From the NCBI RefSeq assembly GCF_938074695.1, contig NZ_CALJEM010000062.1, forward strand, positions 1-48,021: a DNA stretch of 48,021 nucleotides. Reading direction: 5' to 3'. Below the pieces are notes generated by a model that had not been told where the DNA came from, did no database searches, and was given only the letters and a program-made list of their open reading frames with translations. The stretch is from an uncultured Thermosynechococcus sp. GTDB taxonomy: Bacteria > Cyanobacteriota > Cyanobacteriia > Thermosynechococcales > Thermosynechococcaceae. The first letter of the stretch is position 1. The number at the start of each line of letters is the position of its first letter. A program made the position numbers and the translations under genes. Shown piece after piece: positions 15,668 to 24,286 of the stretch.

Positions 15668-18262
15668 CTAGTGTAGGCGATCGCCAAAATAGCGGCGGTA
15701 CAGATCACAGCGCACCTGAGCGAAATTTCCCTCTAGGGTAATCAGTCCCAAACTGTGGAGCTTAAAGCCAATGGTGCTATCAACCACCCTGCCGTTTTCT
15801 GCTTTGAGAATCTCCCGAAAGGCGGGTGCCAAATCTTCCTGCTGCTGGAGGTGCCACCACTGGCGTCGCAGGTGATCGCGATATAACCCCGTTTCTGAGG
15901 CAGCGTTAGCGATTAACTCTTGCCACGAAAGCTCTTGGCGAGCAAGGTGGTACAGGCTGAGACGAATGAGATAGGGATGCCCCCCCACCAAGTGCTGAAG
16001 TTCTTGAAGTTGTACCTCTGAAAGATTGAGACCGTGGAGGCGACACAACTCGGCAATTTGTTCTTGGTTGAATTCAGGCAGCTCAACGGCTAAGCCAACG
16101 TTAAAGGGGGACTGGTTAATGTCCAAGGGAATATAAACTTCAGTGCCATGAACCACAATCAGACGCAGGTTGCGCCAAATATCGCGATTTTTGCCCTCCT
16201 CATGCCATGCCCGCAACAGACCAAAAAAGTCACTGGCCACCTCGGGATATTCAAACACCCGATCCACTTCATCTAATCCCAGAACTAGGGGGCGACTCTC
16301 AAATCGTGTCCCCGCTCTTTGACAGTGCGGTAAAAGATACTCCTCAAAGTAGGCGGTGCAGTTGTATTTGCTGCCAAAGATGTCATCCCAATACTCATGG
16401 AGGCGGTTTTCTAGCCCTAGTCGCCGCCCGACACTGGCGCAGAGCCAACGCAGCAGTTTTTCCAAATCACTGAACACTTGGGCATCCGCCAGTTGGAAAC
16501 TGAGGGGAACCGTGCCGTAGCCCTCTTGGGTGGCGCGGTAGAGGAGTCGTGCCATAAGGGAGGTTTTGCCCATTTGGCGGGGGGCTTTGATGCGAATGAG
16601 GGAGCCGGGTTGCAGGAGGGTTTCGCGACAGCGTTGCTCAATGGGAGGCCGCTCAATGTAAAATGCCGAGGCCACTTCCACTTGACCTTCGGGGAGTTCT
16701 GGCTCTGCCACAGGAACGGGGGCACCATCCCTCCCCAATGTGCCAGTGTGAAGGGGTTCAGCAATGGTTTCTTGACCGGCATCGCTACTGCTGATTTTAG
16801 GGGCGGTCGTGGCATTCACCAAGTCGAGAATCTCTTGCAGCAGGGCGTCGGTGTCCGCGGGCGATCGCCAGAAGCGCTGTTGTAGCCGATGCAGATACCC
16901 CCGCAGCTCATAGTTCAGGGGCATATCGAGGGGAAAATTTACCCGCACAGGCAAGATAAAGGGACGGCGATCGCCCCTTTGGGCCTGCAACTGTTTAACG
17001 GTGCGGACTTCCTCAAGCACCATTTCACTTTGAGCTGCTGTTTGCGAGAGCAACAGAACAAAGAAATCACACCGCTTTAGCTCCTGATCAATCCGCTGCG
17101 CCCATGCCTCCCCAAGGCGGATACTTTGGCCGGCCATAAAGGGTTGATGCCCTGCTTTTTGCAACACCGCTTGGAGGGCACTTGCCAACTGCAAATCGGT
17201 ACCGTCACTGGAGTGACTGATGAACACATGGCGACCTTGGTTAGCAGGGACGGCAGTGGCTGCCGGTGGAGAGGAGACCGGTTTGGGTTCCGTGGCGTGG
17301 GAGGGCAGTGGAGAAACAGCAGGCGGCGCACTGGGCGGCATCGTAGCAGCACCCTCATTCTTCCTTGGCGATCGCCAGAGGTCTTGAACGGGTGTTTTTA
17401 GCAATTTGCCAAGGCGAACCCAAAAGGATTTGGGCACCTCCACCTGTTGCAAACTGGCAAGGGCATCGGTAGCCGTAGCAAAGCGCTCGTAGGGGGAAGG
17501 ATGAATTAGCTTGTTCACAAACTGCACTAGGCGATCGCTCACCGCTTCAGCCGCTTGCCAACACCAATAGCCGTAGGGGTCTTGGGTGAGTTGCAGGGGA
17601 TTCAACCCCGTCAAAGCCTGTACCGCCACCATTCCCAAGGAGTAGAGATCACTGGCCGGCCGAGGACGACCCTGGGCTTGTTCCGGTGCCATATACCCCG
17701 GTGTGCCAATGGCGATCGTCTGGGGTTGGGAATCCCCCACAAGGGTGCCGCCCCCAATGGAAACCCCCATCTCCTTCACCGCGCCAAAATCAATGAGGAC
17801 TAGACGCTGATCCGCTTGGCGACGAATTAGGTTGTCGGGTTTAATATCGCGGTGGATGACACCACATTGATGAACAAAAGCTAGAATCCCTAACGCATCT
17901 TGCAGTAACTCAATTACCCGTGCCGCCGGCCAAACGCAGCCCGGCAACAATTCCTGCCGCAGGACGTGACCCTCAATAAAATCCTGCACAAGGTAAAATT
18001 CGTTGTCTTCCTCAAAGTAGGCCAGAAGGCGGGGAATTTGCCCATGGCTACCCAGCCGCTCTAGGATTTGTGCCTCCCGCTGAAAGAGCGATCGCGCCAA
18101 GGGGAGAAAGGCCGCATCCGTGCGGGCAGGTCGCAGATACTTGACAACGCATTTGGCACGAATGGGACGATGAACATCCTCCGCCAGAAACGTTTGGCCA
18201 AAGTTCCCCGCCCCCAAGACTCGAATGAGTTTATAGCGCCCGCCTAGGGTTTTCCCAATCAT
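15668..18262 (-). CDS. Ser/Thr kinase-TIR-AAA ATPase fusion protein
   Basis: This 864-residue protein joins three modules. Residues 8-270 are a Hanks-type kinase: GAGNFG loop 17-22, probable lysine K41, HRD 137-139, N144, DFG 158-160 and APE in MAPEQ 191-195. A proline-rich linker (about 305-340) leads to a TIR-like domain starting HVFISHSS (345-352), with a glutamate pair E417-E418 where NADase TIRs keep their catalytic Glu. Residues 530-864 form an AAA_35-type ATPase with Walker A APRQMGKTS (560-568) and Walker B LVLGLDEVD (659-667). ATG 18262 is chosen; an upstream start would add 49 residues of unrelated sequence. No membrane helix is seen. A signalling or immune role is inferred. Confidence 0.9.
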   Translation of the reverse strand: MIGKTLGGRYKLIRVLGAGNFGQTFLAEDVHRPIRAKCVVKYLRPARTDAAFLPLARSLFQREAQILERLGSHGQIPRLLAYFEEDNEFYLVQDFIEGHVLRQELLPGCVWPAARVIELLQDALGILAFVHQCGVIHRDIKPDNLIRRQADQRLVLIDFGAVKEMGVSIGGGTLVGDSQPQTIAIGTPGYMAPEQAQGRPRPASDLYSLGMVAVQALTGLNPLQLTQDPYGYWCWQAAEAVSDRLVQFVNKLIHPSPYERFATATDALASLQQVEVPKSFWVRLGKLLKTPVQDLWRSPRKNEGAATMPPSAPPAVSPLPSHATEPKPVSSPPAATAVPANQGRHVFISHSSDGTDLQLASALQAVLQKAGHQPFMAGQSIRLGEAWAQRIDQELKRCDFFVLLLSQTAAQSEMVLEEVRTVKQLQAQRGDRRPFILPVRVNFPLDMPLNYELRGYLHRLQQRFWRSPADTDALLQEILDLVNATTAPKISSSDAGQETIAEPLHTGTLGRDGAPVPVAEPELPEGQVEVASAFYIERPPIEQRCRETLLQPGSLIRIKAPRQMGKTSLMARLLYRATQEGYGTVPLSFQLADAQVFSDLEKLLRWLCASVGRRLGLENRLHEYWDDIFGSKYNCTAYFEEYLLPHCQRAGTRFESRPLVLGLDEVDRVFEYPEVASDFFGLLRAWHEEGKNRDIWRNLRLIVVHGTEVYIPLDINQSPFNVGLAVELPEFNQEQIAELCRLHGLNLSEVQLQELQHLVGGHPYLIRLSLYHLARQELSWQELIANAASETGLYRDHLRRQWWHLQQQEDLAPAFREILKAENGRVVDSTIGFKLHSLGLITLEGNFAQVRCDLYRRYFGDRLH

Positions 18263-18374
18263 GGTTAATGTGTGGTTTTGCTGCTCGTTGTTGATATTTG
18301 TTGATATATCTTGGCATAGGCACTTCCCTTTTCCCCCACTGCAAACCCACTGGCTAAGTTGACCCCGGCAAGGG

Positions 18375-18764
18375 TTACATCTCCAGGTTGAGGGGGATAA
18401 TTTGACCAAAGAGGCCGAGGCTCCAGACCCTTTGAATGGGGAATTCCGTTACAAAGAGGGTCGCCACCCCCAAGTTGTAGGATTGGGTGTTGTAACTAAT
18501 GTAGCGTTCGATCTCCTCTGCAGGATGGGACTCCAGTTGCTCGCAAAATTCCAAGGCCAGCATGGCGATCGCGCTCTCCCGATTGAGGATCTCTGGACAC
18601 ACTTGGGTTAAAAGGAACGTGTTAATTTCCGTTGCAGCGCGTTTCCGATAATCGGCGGGGGTGGGATTGGTGACACAGGCCGCCGTGATGGTTAAAGCCA
18701 GAAAGGCACCACCCCCCCACCAGAGAGGGCGGGCGATCACTTGGGAAACGAGGGGCACTTTCAT
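18375..18764 (-). CDS. DUF4359 protein
   Basis: This 129-residue protein matches DUF4359: an N-terminal hydrophobic segment (about residues 14-30) then VTNPTPADYRKRAATEI and a cysteine pair (VCPEIL, FCEQL), ending in an amphipathic segment RVWSLGLFGQIIPLNLE. It is probably secreted or membrane-anchored; the segment TAAC could serve as a poor lipobox. Function unknown. It precedes the kinase-TIR gene in the same direction by 112 bases, and may share its transcript. Confidence 0.8.
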   Translation of the reverse strand: MKVPLVSQVIARPLWWGGGAFLALTITAACVTNPTPADYRKRAATEINTFLLTQVCPEILNRESAIAMLALEFCEQLESHPAEEIERYISYNTQSYNLGVATLFVTEFPIQRVWSLGLFGQIIPLNLEM

Positions 18765-18809
18765 GGCAGAGGCCTCTATGCTATGCTAGAAGACTAGCTC
18801 AGGAAACAT

Positions 18810-18883
18810 GGCGAGCGTAGCCAAGTGGTTAAGGCAGTGGATTGTGGTTCCACCATTCGTGGGTTCGAGTCCCATCGCTCGCC
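18810..18883 (+). tRNA. tRNA-His (GTG)
   Basis: The sequence folds as a tRNA: acceptor strands GGCGAGCG and CGCTCGCC, D-arm TAGCCAAGTGGTTAAGGC, anticodon arm gtgga-ttGTGgt-tccac and T-arm GTGGGTTCGAGTCCCAT. The anticodon GTG reads His codons, and the eight-pair acceptor with the extra 5' G (position -1 pairing C73) is diagnostic of tRNA-His. CCA is not encoded. Confidence 0.97.
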
Positions 18884-18920
18884 CTTTATTCTAGAGGAGG
18901 ATGTACCGAGCGGATGTGTT

Positions 18921-20510
18921 GTGGCACAACGACGACTGTGGGAATGTTTTGTCCTGTTGTTGAGCCTGCTGCTGGTCGCCTGTGGCGGTGATGTACCTCA
19001 CCAAGGGGATCACAGTATTGTCATTGGTACCACAGCTCGCCTGCGCACCCTCGACCCTGCGGATGCCTACGAAAATTTGGCGGGACTCCTGCTGTTTAAC
19101 TTGGGCGATCGCCTCTACACCTATGACGGCAAAAATCTTATTCCCCAACTGGCCACGGCGTTACCTGAGGTGAGTGAGGATGGCCTGACTTACCGCATTC
19201 CCCTGCGGCGGGGGGTTCGCTTCCACGATGGCACCCCCTTTAATGCAGCGGCGATGGCCTTTTCCCTTGAGCGGTTTATGAACAGTGGCGGTCAGCCCGC
19301 CTCCCTTTTGGCGGGACGAGTGAAAGACCTCAGGGCAATTACTGACGATTTACTGGAAATTCGCCTCAAGGAACCCTTTGTTGCCTTTCCGCATCTGCTG
19401 GCCTTTAGTGGGTTGTGCGCTGTTTCCCCTACAGCTTACAGAGCAGCCACCAATAGGTTTTTGCCAACACAGTTTGTTGGCACTGGCCCCTATCGCTTGG
19501 TGCAGTACAGTAGCGATGGTGTGCGCCTAGAACCCTTTGCCGATTATTGGGGGGCCAAACCTCGCAATGCCGGGATTCGCTTGCAGATCTTCTCCAGCAG
19601 TGCCAATCTCTACAATGCCTTTCGCACCGGCGCTGTGGATGTGGCAATCGGCGCTCTAGATCCCGATCAAATCCGTGCCCTCAAGGCTGAAGCTGCAACA
19701 AAACATTGGCGGGTGGTCACAGGAGCAGGCAATGCAGTCACCGTCTTGAGTATTAACTTGCGCCAACCGCCTTGGGATCAATTGGCGGCACGGCAGGTTT
19801 TAGCGGCCAGTGTCAATCGCCAGCGCCTCACAGAACGGGTCTTTTTGGGGGAGGCAGAACCCCTGTACTCGCTGGTGCCCAGTTTATTTCCTGAGAGTGA
19901 ACCCGTCTTCCGCGATCGCTATGGAGACGGCGATTCGAGCCGAATAGAGCACTGGTTACAGAAAACCACCTTTTCGGCGCAGCAGCCCTTGGTGGTCAAC
20001 CTTTGGTACCGGGCCAATGTGCCCAGTAATGTGCTGGCGGCAACGGTTCTTAAAGCCTCATTGGAGCGAGATTTGGGCGATCGCGTTCAAGTGCAATTGG
20101 ACAGTGCCGATTCGGCGACCATCTACCGCAATTTAGAAAGTGGAGCCTATCCTTTGGTCTTGCTTGACTGGTACGGTGATTTTTACGATGCCGATAACTA
20201 CTTGGAACCTTTCCTCAGTTGCGATCGCGGTTCTGTGAAAACAGGCTGCGAAAGTGGTGCCAGTGCCGCTTGGGGATCGTTTTTCTACAGTCCTGAGGCC
20301 AACGCGCTGATTGTTGCCAGTCGCCGGGAGGCCAATCCCCAACGCCGTAGGGCACTCTTGCGTCAGCTTCAGGAACTCAATGCTGAAGTCGTGGCCTTCT
20401 TGCCTTTATGGCAGAGTGAAACCACCCTCTTTACCCAACCCAATGTGCAGGGTCTTGCCCTTGAGGTCAATCAACTGTTTGCCTTTGCCCCCCTTCAAAA
20501 AGAGCAATGA
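18921..20510 (+). CDS. Extracellular peptide/nickel-type substrate-binding lipoprotein
   Basis: This 529-residue SBP_bac_5 family protein would bind oligopeptides or a similar ligand for an ABC importer. It starts with a lipoprotein signal ending LLLVACGG, followed by the family pattern TLDPADAYE, GTPFNAAAMAFSLERF and GTGPYRLVQY. The start is uncertain: the frame is open back into tRNA-His, no ATG exists before the signal, and GTG at 18921 gives the shortest sensible signal peptide. An AGGAGG at 18895-18900 lies 20 bases upstream, too far for normal use. It overlaps tlyA by four bases. No cognate permease or ATPase is adjacent. Confidence 0.88.
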   Translation: MAQRRLWECFVLLLSLLLVACGGDVPHQGDHSIVIGTTARLRTLDPADAYENLAGLLLFNLGDRLYTYDGKNLIPQLATALPEVSEDGLTYRIPLRRGVRFHDGTPFNAAAMAFSLERFMNSGGQPASLLAGRVKDLRAITDDLLEIRLKEPFVAFPHLLAFSGLCAVSPTAYRAATNRFLPTQFVGTGPYRLVQYSSDGVRLEPFADYWGAKPRNAGIRLQIFSSSANLYNAFRTGAVDVAIGALDPDQIRALKAEAATKHWRVVTGAGNAVTVLSINLRQPPWDQLAARQVLAASVNRQRLTERVFLGEAEPLYSLVPSLFPESEPVFRDRYGDGDSSRIEHWLQKTTFSAQQPLVVNLWYRANVPSNVLAATVLKASLERDLGDRVQVQLDSADSATIYRNLESGAYPLVLLDWYGDFYDADNYLEPFLSCDRGSVKTGCESGASAAWGSFFYSPEANALIVASRREANPQRRRALLRQLQELNAEVVAFLPLWQSETTLFTQPNVQGLALEVNQLFAFAPLQKEQ

Positions 20511-21301
20511 CTCCTCGCAAACAACGCTTGGATAGTCTCCTTGTGGAGCGGCACCTGTGTGAGAGCCGCCAGCAGGCGCAGCGCTGGATTCGAGCCGGTC
20601 AAGTCCAAGTGAATCACGTGCCCATTGACAAACCGGGGGCGTTGGTGGCGGCGGATGCCTCCATTCAGGTCAAGGCGAAATCCGCCTATGTCTCGCGCGG
20701 CGGTGAAAAGCTCGCCCATGCCCTAGGGGTCTTTCCCGTGGTGGTGCGGGATCGCGTCTGTTTGGACGGGGGAATTTCCACGGGGGGGTTTACAGACTGT
20801 CTGCTGCAAGCGGGCGCCAAGTTGGTCTATGGCGTTGACGTTGGCTATGGACAGGTGGACTGGAAGCTGCGCCAAGACCCGCGGGTTATTTTGCGGGAGC
20901 GCACCAACCTGCGCTATCTCACGCCTGCTGATCTGTACACTGATGGGGCACCCCGACCCGATCTGGGGGTGGTGGATGTCTCCTTTATTTCCCTGACGAA
21001 AGTCTTGCCTGCCCTCTGGGAATTGCTCCTCCCGCCGCGAGACCTGATTGCCCTCATTAAACCGCAGTTTGAAGTGGGGCGCGATCGCCTAGGTAAAAAT
21101 GGGGTAGTGCGCGATGCCAAGGCGCGCCAAGAAGCGGTGGATCAGGTGATAACAGCAGCCGAGGCTTTGGGCTGGCGGTGCCACGGTGTAACTCCCTCGC
21201 CGATTCTAGGGCCTGCGGGCAATCAGGAATTCCTTGCCTACTTTTCCTGGGGGGCTGGGGAGAATGCTTCCCTAAAAAACGGGATGGTATCATCATCCTG
21301 A
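20507..21301 (+). CDS. tlyA: TlyA-family 2'-O-ribose methyltransferase / hemolysin-like
   Basis: This 264-residue protein has an N-terminal S4 RNA-binding domain (RLDSLLVERHLCESRQQAQ) and an FtsJ-type SAM methyltransferase domain with the SAM motif GGISTGGFTDCLLQAGA. The catalytic-lysine region ALIKPQFEVGRD is present. Family members modify 16S and 23S rRNA cytidines; the old hemolysin label is misleading. The ATG overlaps the stop of the binding-protein gene (ATGA). Confidence 0.92.
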   Translation: MTPRKQRLDSLLVERHLCESRQQAQRWIRAGQVQVNHVPIDKPGALVAADASIQVKAKSAYVSRGGEKLAHALGVFPVVVRDRVCLDGGISTGGFTDCLLQAGAKLVYGVDVGYGQVDWKLRQDPRVILRERTNLRYLTPADLYTDGAPRPDLGVVDVSFISLTKVLPALWELLLPPRDLIALIKPQFEVGRDRLGKNGVVRDAKARQEAVDQVITAAEALGWRCHGVTPSPILGPAGNQEFLAYFSWGAGENASLKNGMVSSS

Positions 21302-21322
21302 CAAAATTACGGTCTTCCGAGA

Positions 21323-22168
21323 ATGCAACAAGTGGCACCGTTGATCCCCCCTTGGGCAAAGTGGCTCGATGGCATCTTTTTACTCTGCTTAGGGCTGGGC
21401 ATTCTTGCCTTTTGTGGTTATCTCTACTCCTTTCGCGACACGTTAGGACTATACGCGCCCTTTCTCTTTCAGGCGGCAATCACGACGTTTCTGATCTCAG
21501 TCTTTAGTGTGCTGTTGGCGGTGATCTTGGGGGCGATCGCCACCTGGGCAAGGTTGCATCCTGCCCGTCCATTGCGTTGGCTCAGTACGGTTTATATTGA
21601 ATTCGTGCGGGGTACCCCTACCCTAGTGCAACTGCTCGTTTGGGGCTTTGGCATTGGTGGCCTCTTAAGTCAGTGGGGTTTTGATCCTCGGCGAATCGCC
21701 TTTGATGTCATGACCGTGCTGCAAAGTAACCGCCTGGTGTCCCCCCTGTTTAACTACATTTTCTACGGCATTCTTGGCTTGGGCTTTAACTACGGTGCCT
21801 ACTTGAGCGAAGTCTTTCGCAGTGGCCTAGAGGGGGTTCCCAAGGGACAAACGGAAGCAAGCCTCAGCTTGGGGCTGTCAGCTCGGCAAACCCTATGGCG
21901 GATTATTCTGCCCCAGGCCATTTTGATCATCTTGCCCCCCTTTACGAATAACTTCATTACGCTGATGCAGGACTGCGCTCTTTTGGTGGTCATTGGCGTT
22001 CCAGAGCTGCAAAACACAACCAGCACCTTTGCCAATCCGATTACAGATCCGCAGCGAAAGCTCTTTGTCTATGTTTTGGGCGCGATGTTCTACTTTGCCC
22101 TCTGTTTTCCCCTGTCACGGCTTTCCCGCTTTCTGGAGCGGCGGTGGCAGCGATCGGCTATTTCATAA
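21323..22168 (+). CDS. Polar amino-acid ABC transporter permease (HisM/GltK-like)
   Basis: This 281-residue integral membrane protein has the PAAT-family start of the BPD_transp_1 domain (YIEFVRGTPTLVQLLVWGFG) and the EAA loop EASLSLGLSARQTLWRIILPQ that contacts the ATPase. About five helices are visible. No ATPase or periplasmic binding protein for amino acids lies next to it, so the rest of the importer is probably encoded elsewhere. It follows tlyA by 21 bases and may share the transcript. Confidence 0.88.
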   Translation: MQQVAPLIPPWAKWLDGIFLLCLGLGILAFCGYLYSFRDTLGLYAPFLFQAAITTFLISVFSVLLAVILGAIATWARLHPARPLRWLSTVYIEFVRGTPTLVQLLVWGFGIGGLLSQWGFDPRRIAFDVMTVLQSNRLVSPLFNYIFYGILGLGFNYGAYLSEVFRSGLEGVPKGQTEASLSLGLSARQTLWRIILPQAILIILPPFTNNFITLMQDCALLVVIGVPELQNTTSTFANPITDPQRKLFVYVLGAMFYFALCFPLSRLSRFLERRWQRSAIS

Positions 22169-22263
22169 TCAAAACCGTTATGAGTATGGTATATTAGGAG
22201 TGGCTGTTAAAAAATGTGAACAGCTCTGTTCAACCTGTCGTAGTTAAGAGTACGAGGTTTTCT

Positions 22264-22857
22264 ATGTCTGACTGTCTGCGCGTGGGTCAGCCCGCCCCTG
22301 ATTTTGAAGCAGTTGCTGTTTATGACCAAGAGTTCAAAACCATTAAACTCTCGGACTATCGCGGTAAATACGTCGTTCTCTTTTTCTATCCCTTGGACTT
22401 TACCTTTGTCTGCCCCACGGAAATTGTTGCCTTTAGCGATCGCTACGATGAATTTGCCAAACTAAACACCGAAATCCTTGGCGTGTCTGTGGATAGCCAG
22501 TTTTCCCACCTGGCCTGGATTCAAACCGATCGCAAAGCCGGCGGTGTCGGCGATCTCAAATATCCCTTGGTGTCTGACCTGAAAAAAGAAATCAGTGCTG
22601 CCTACAACGTGCTAACTGAAGAAGGGGTGGCACTGCGTGGTCTGTTTATCATTGACAAAGAAGGGATAATCCAACACGCCACCATCAATAACTTGGCCTT
22701 TGGCCGCAATGTGGATGAAACCCTGCGGGTGCTGCAAGCCATTCAATACGTCCAAACTCACCCCGATGAAGTCTGCCCTGCCGGCTGGAAGCCCGGTGAC
22801 AAAACGATGAACCCTGACCCCGTCAAATCCAAGGTCTATTTTGAAGCGGTAGGTTAA
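22264..22857 (+). CDS. Typical 2-Cys peroxiredoxin
   Basis: This 197-residue thiol peroxidase reduces H2O2 and alkyl hydroperoxides using thioredoxin. The peroxidatic cysteine is C50 in [12 protein letters not shown] and the resolving cysteine is C171 in [10 protein letters not shown]; the C-terminal SKVYFEAVG tail matches plastid and cyanobacterial BAS1-type enzymes. The ATG at 22264 ([14 protein letters not shown]) is preferred over a GTG at 22216. A TATATT box at 22190-22195 could be its -10. A T-rich hairpin follows the gene. Confidence 0.95.
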   Translation: MSDCLRVGQPAPDFEAVAVYDQEFKTIKLSDYRGKYVVLFFYPLDFTFVCPTEIVAFSDRYDEFAKLNTEILGVSVDSQFSHLAWIQTDRKAGGVGDLKYPLVSDLKKEISAAYNVLTEEGVALRGLFIIDKEGIIQHATINNLAFGRNVDETLRVLQAIQYVQTHPDEVCPAGWKPGDKTMNPDPVKSKVYFEAVG

Positions 22858-22893
22858 TTGCCCTCTTCCTCAGACTATCCGCGCTTGGAGCCT

Positions 22894-22917
22894 GCCCATG
22901 GGGTGGGTTCTTTTTTT
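22894..22917 (+). terminator. Probable rho-independent terminator of the peroxiredoxin gene
   Basis: A short stem (gccca / tgggt around a gggg loop) is followed by ttcttttttt. The stem is weak, about five pairs including one wobble, but the T run and place, 37 bases behind the stop, support it. Confidence 0.5.
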
Positions 22918-22984
22918 GTCTCCCTAAGAGGACGGGGAAAACGTTAGGGTGGAAGAGAGGCCTTTTGCCAAAGAGGGGGCAAAC

Positions 22985-24283
22985 ATGACAGTGGATCGCC
23001 GCCTGATGCAAGCTATAGAAACACTGGGGTACCGGGTTACCGCCGGGGATGTGGCGGGGACGGCAGGCTTGCCGCTGCAAACGGCTGAGAAAGGGTTAAT
23101 GGCCTTGGCTGCCGATGTCGGGGGAACCCTCCAGGTGGCCGAAAGCGGTGATATTGCCTACGTCTTCCCCAGAGATTTTCGCCGTATCCTGCAGGCCAAG
23201 TACTGGCAACTGCGGCTGCGGGCAGTGGCACAGCGGGTTTGGGGCGTTGTTTTTTATCTGATTCGCATTTCCTTTGGCATTTTTCTCATTGTTTCGATTG
23301 CCCTGATTTTTCTCGCGATCGCCATGATTTTGATTGCCCTTTCCGGTCAAGGGCGAGACGGTGACGATCGCGGCCAAGGGGACACTTGGGGGGGCGGTGG
23401 CATTCATTTTTGGGTCTTTCCCGACTTTTGGTACTTCTTTGGCGATCCCTCTCCCCAGCGATCGCGCCCTCGGTCACAGGACAATGGCGAGGAGATGAAC
23501 TTCTTTGAGGGGGTTTACTCTTTCCTTTTTGGCGATGGCAATCCCAATGCAGATCTTGAGGAACGCCGCTGGCAACTCATTGGCCAAGTCATCCGCAATA
23601 ATGGCGGGGCGGTTACCGCAGAGCAAATTGCCCCCTATCTCGATTTAGAAACCGATCCGGGGGAGGACGAGTGGTATATGCTGCCCGTGCTGACCCACTT
23701 TAATGGCCGCCCCGAAGTCACCGACGCAGGGCAGATTATCTATTGCTTTCCCGAGTTACAAACAACGGCGCAAACTCGCAAAGATCGGCAGCAAACGCTT
23801 CCCCCCATCTTAGAAGAGCGCCTCTGGCGCTTTAGTCGCGCCCCCTCTTGGCAAATTATGGTGGCCATTGGCTTGGGCTGTATTAACCTCATCGGGGCGC
23901 TGATGTTGTGGTACCTCTTGGGAGATGGGGCGATCGCCCAACAACTGGGGGGACTGGTGGCCTTTGTGGCCTCCATCTTTTGGATTTTGCTTGGCTATGG
24001 CATTGGCTTTTTGGGGATTCCCCTAGGGCGTTATTACTGGTTGCTGTGGCAAAACCAACGCATTCGCGATCGCAATGCCCGCCGCTACCATTACGCCAAT
24101 CGCTTGGCCAATCCCACACCGCAGTTGCGTGCCAAATTACGGGCGGCTCAAGCCTACGCCCAGCAGCGGCAAATCCATGAGCAGGATGTTATTTATCGCT
24201 CAGATCAGGATTTAGTCGAGCAGGAACTCGCCCAATCGGAAGCCATTGATCGCGAGTGGTTACGCCGCCTCGAATCGGAGTAG
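22985..24283 (+). CDS. Conserved membrane protein with duplicated winged-helix-like module
   Basis: This 432-residue protein is unnamed. The N-terminal module (residues 1-65, LGYRVTAGDVAGTAGLP ... VAESGDIAYVFPRDF) is followed by one hydrophobic helix (about 84-113), a Gly/Pro-rich stretch, and a second copy of the module (about 195-265, NNGGAVTAEQIAPYLDL ... VTDAGQIIYCFPEL). Two more helices (near 293-315 and 324-348) and a charged C-terminal coil follow. The repeated pattern VTA-x5-A and I-x-Y-x-FP suggests internal duplication. I recall homologues in cyanobacteria and plastids (Arabidopsis AT5G03900 type), from memory. The ATG at 22985 with GAGGGGG upstream is preferred to one 36 bases earlier. 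Function unknown. Confidence 0.8.
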   Translation: MTVDRRLMQAIETLGYRVTAGDVAGTAGLPLQTAEKGLMALAADVGGTLQVAESGDIAYVFPRDFRRILQAKYWQLRLRAVAQRVWGVVFYLIRISFGIFLIVSIALIFLAIAMILIALSGQGRDGDDRGQGDTWGGGGIHFWVFPDFWYFFGDPSPQRSRPRSQDNGEEMNFFEGVYSFLFGDGNPNADLEERRWQLIGQVIRNNGGAVTAEQIAPYLDLETDPGEDEWYMLPVLTHFNGRPEVTDAGQIIYCFPELQTTAQTRKDRQQTLPPILEERLWRFSRAPSWQIMVAIGLGCINLIGALMLWYLLGDGAIAQQLGGLVAFVASIFWILLGYGIGFLGIPLGRYYWLLWQNQRIRDRNARRYHYANRLANPTPQLRAKLRAAQAYAQQRQIHEQDVIYRSDQDLVEQELAQSEAIDREWLRRLESE

Positions 24284-24286
24284 ATT

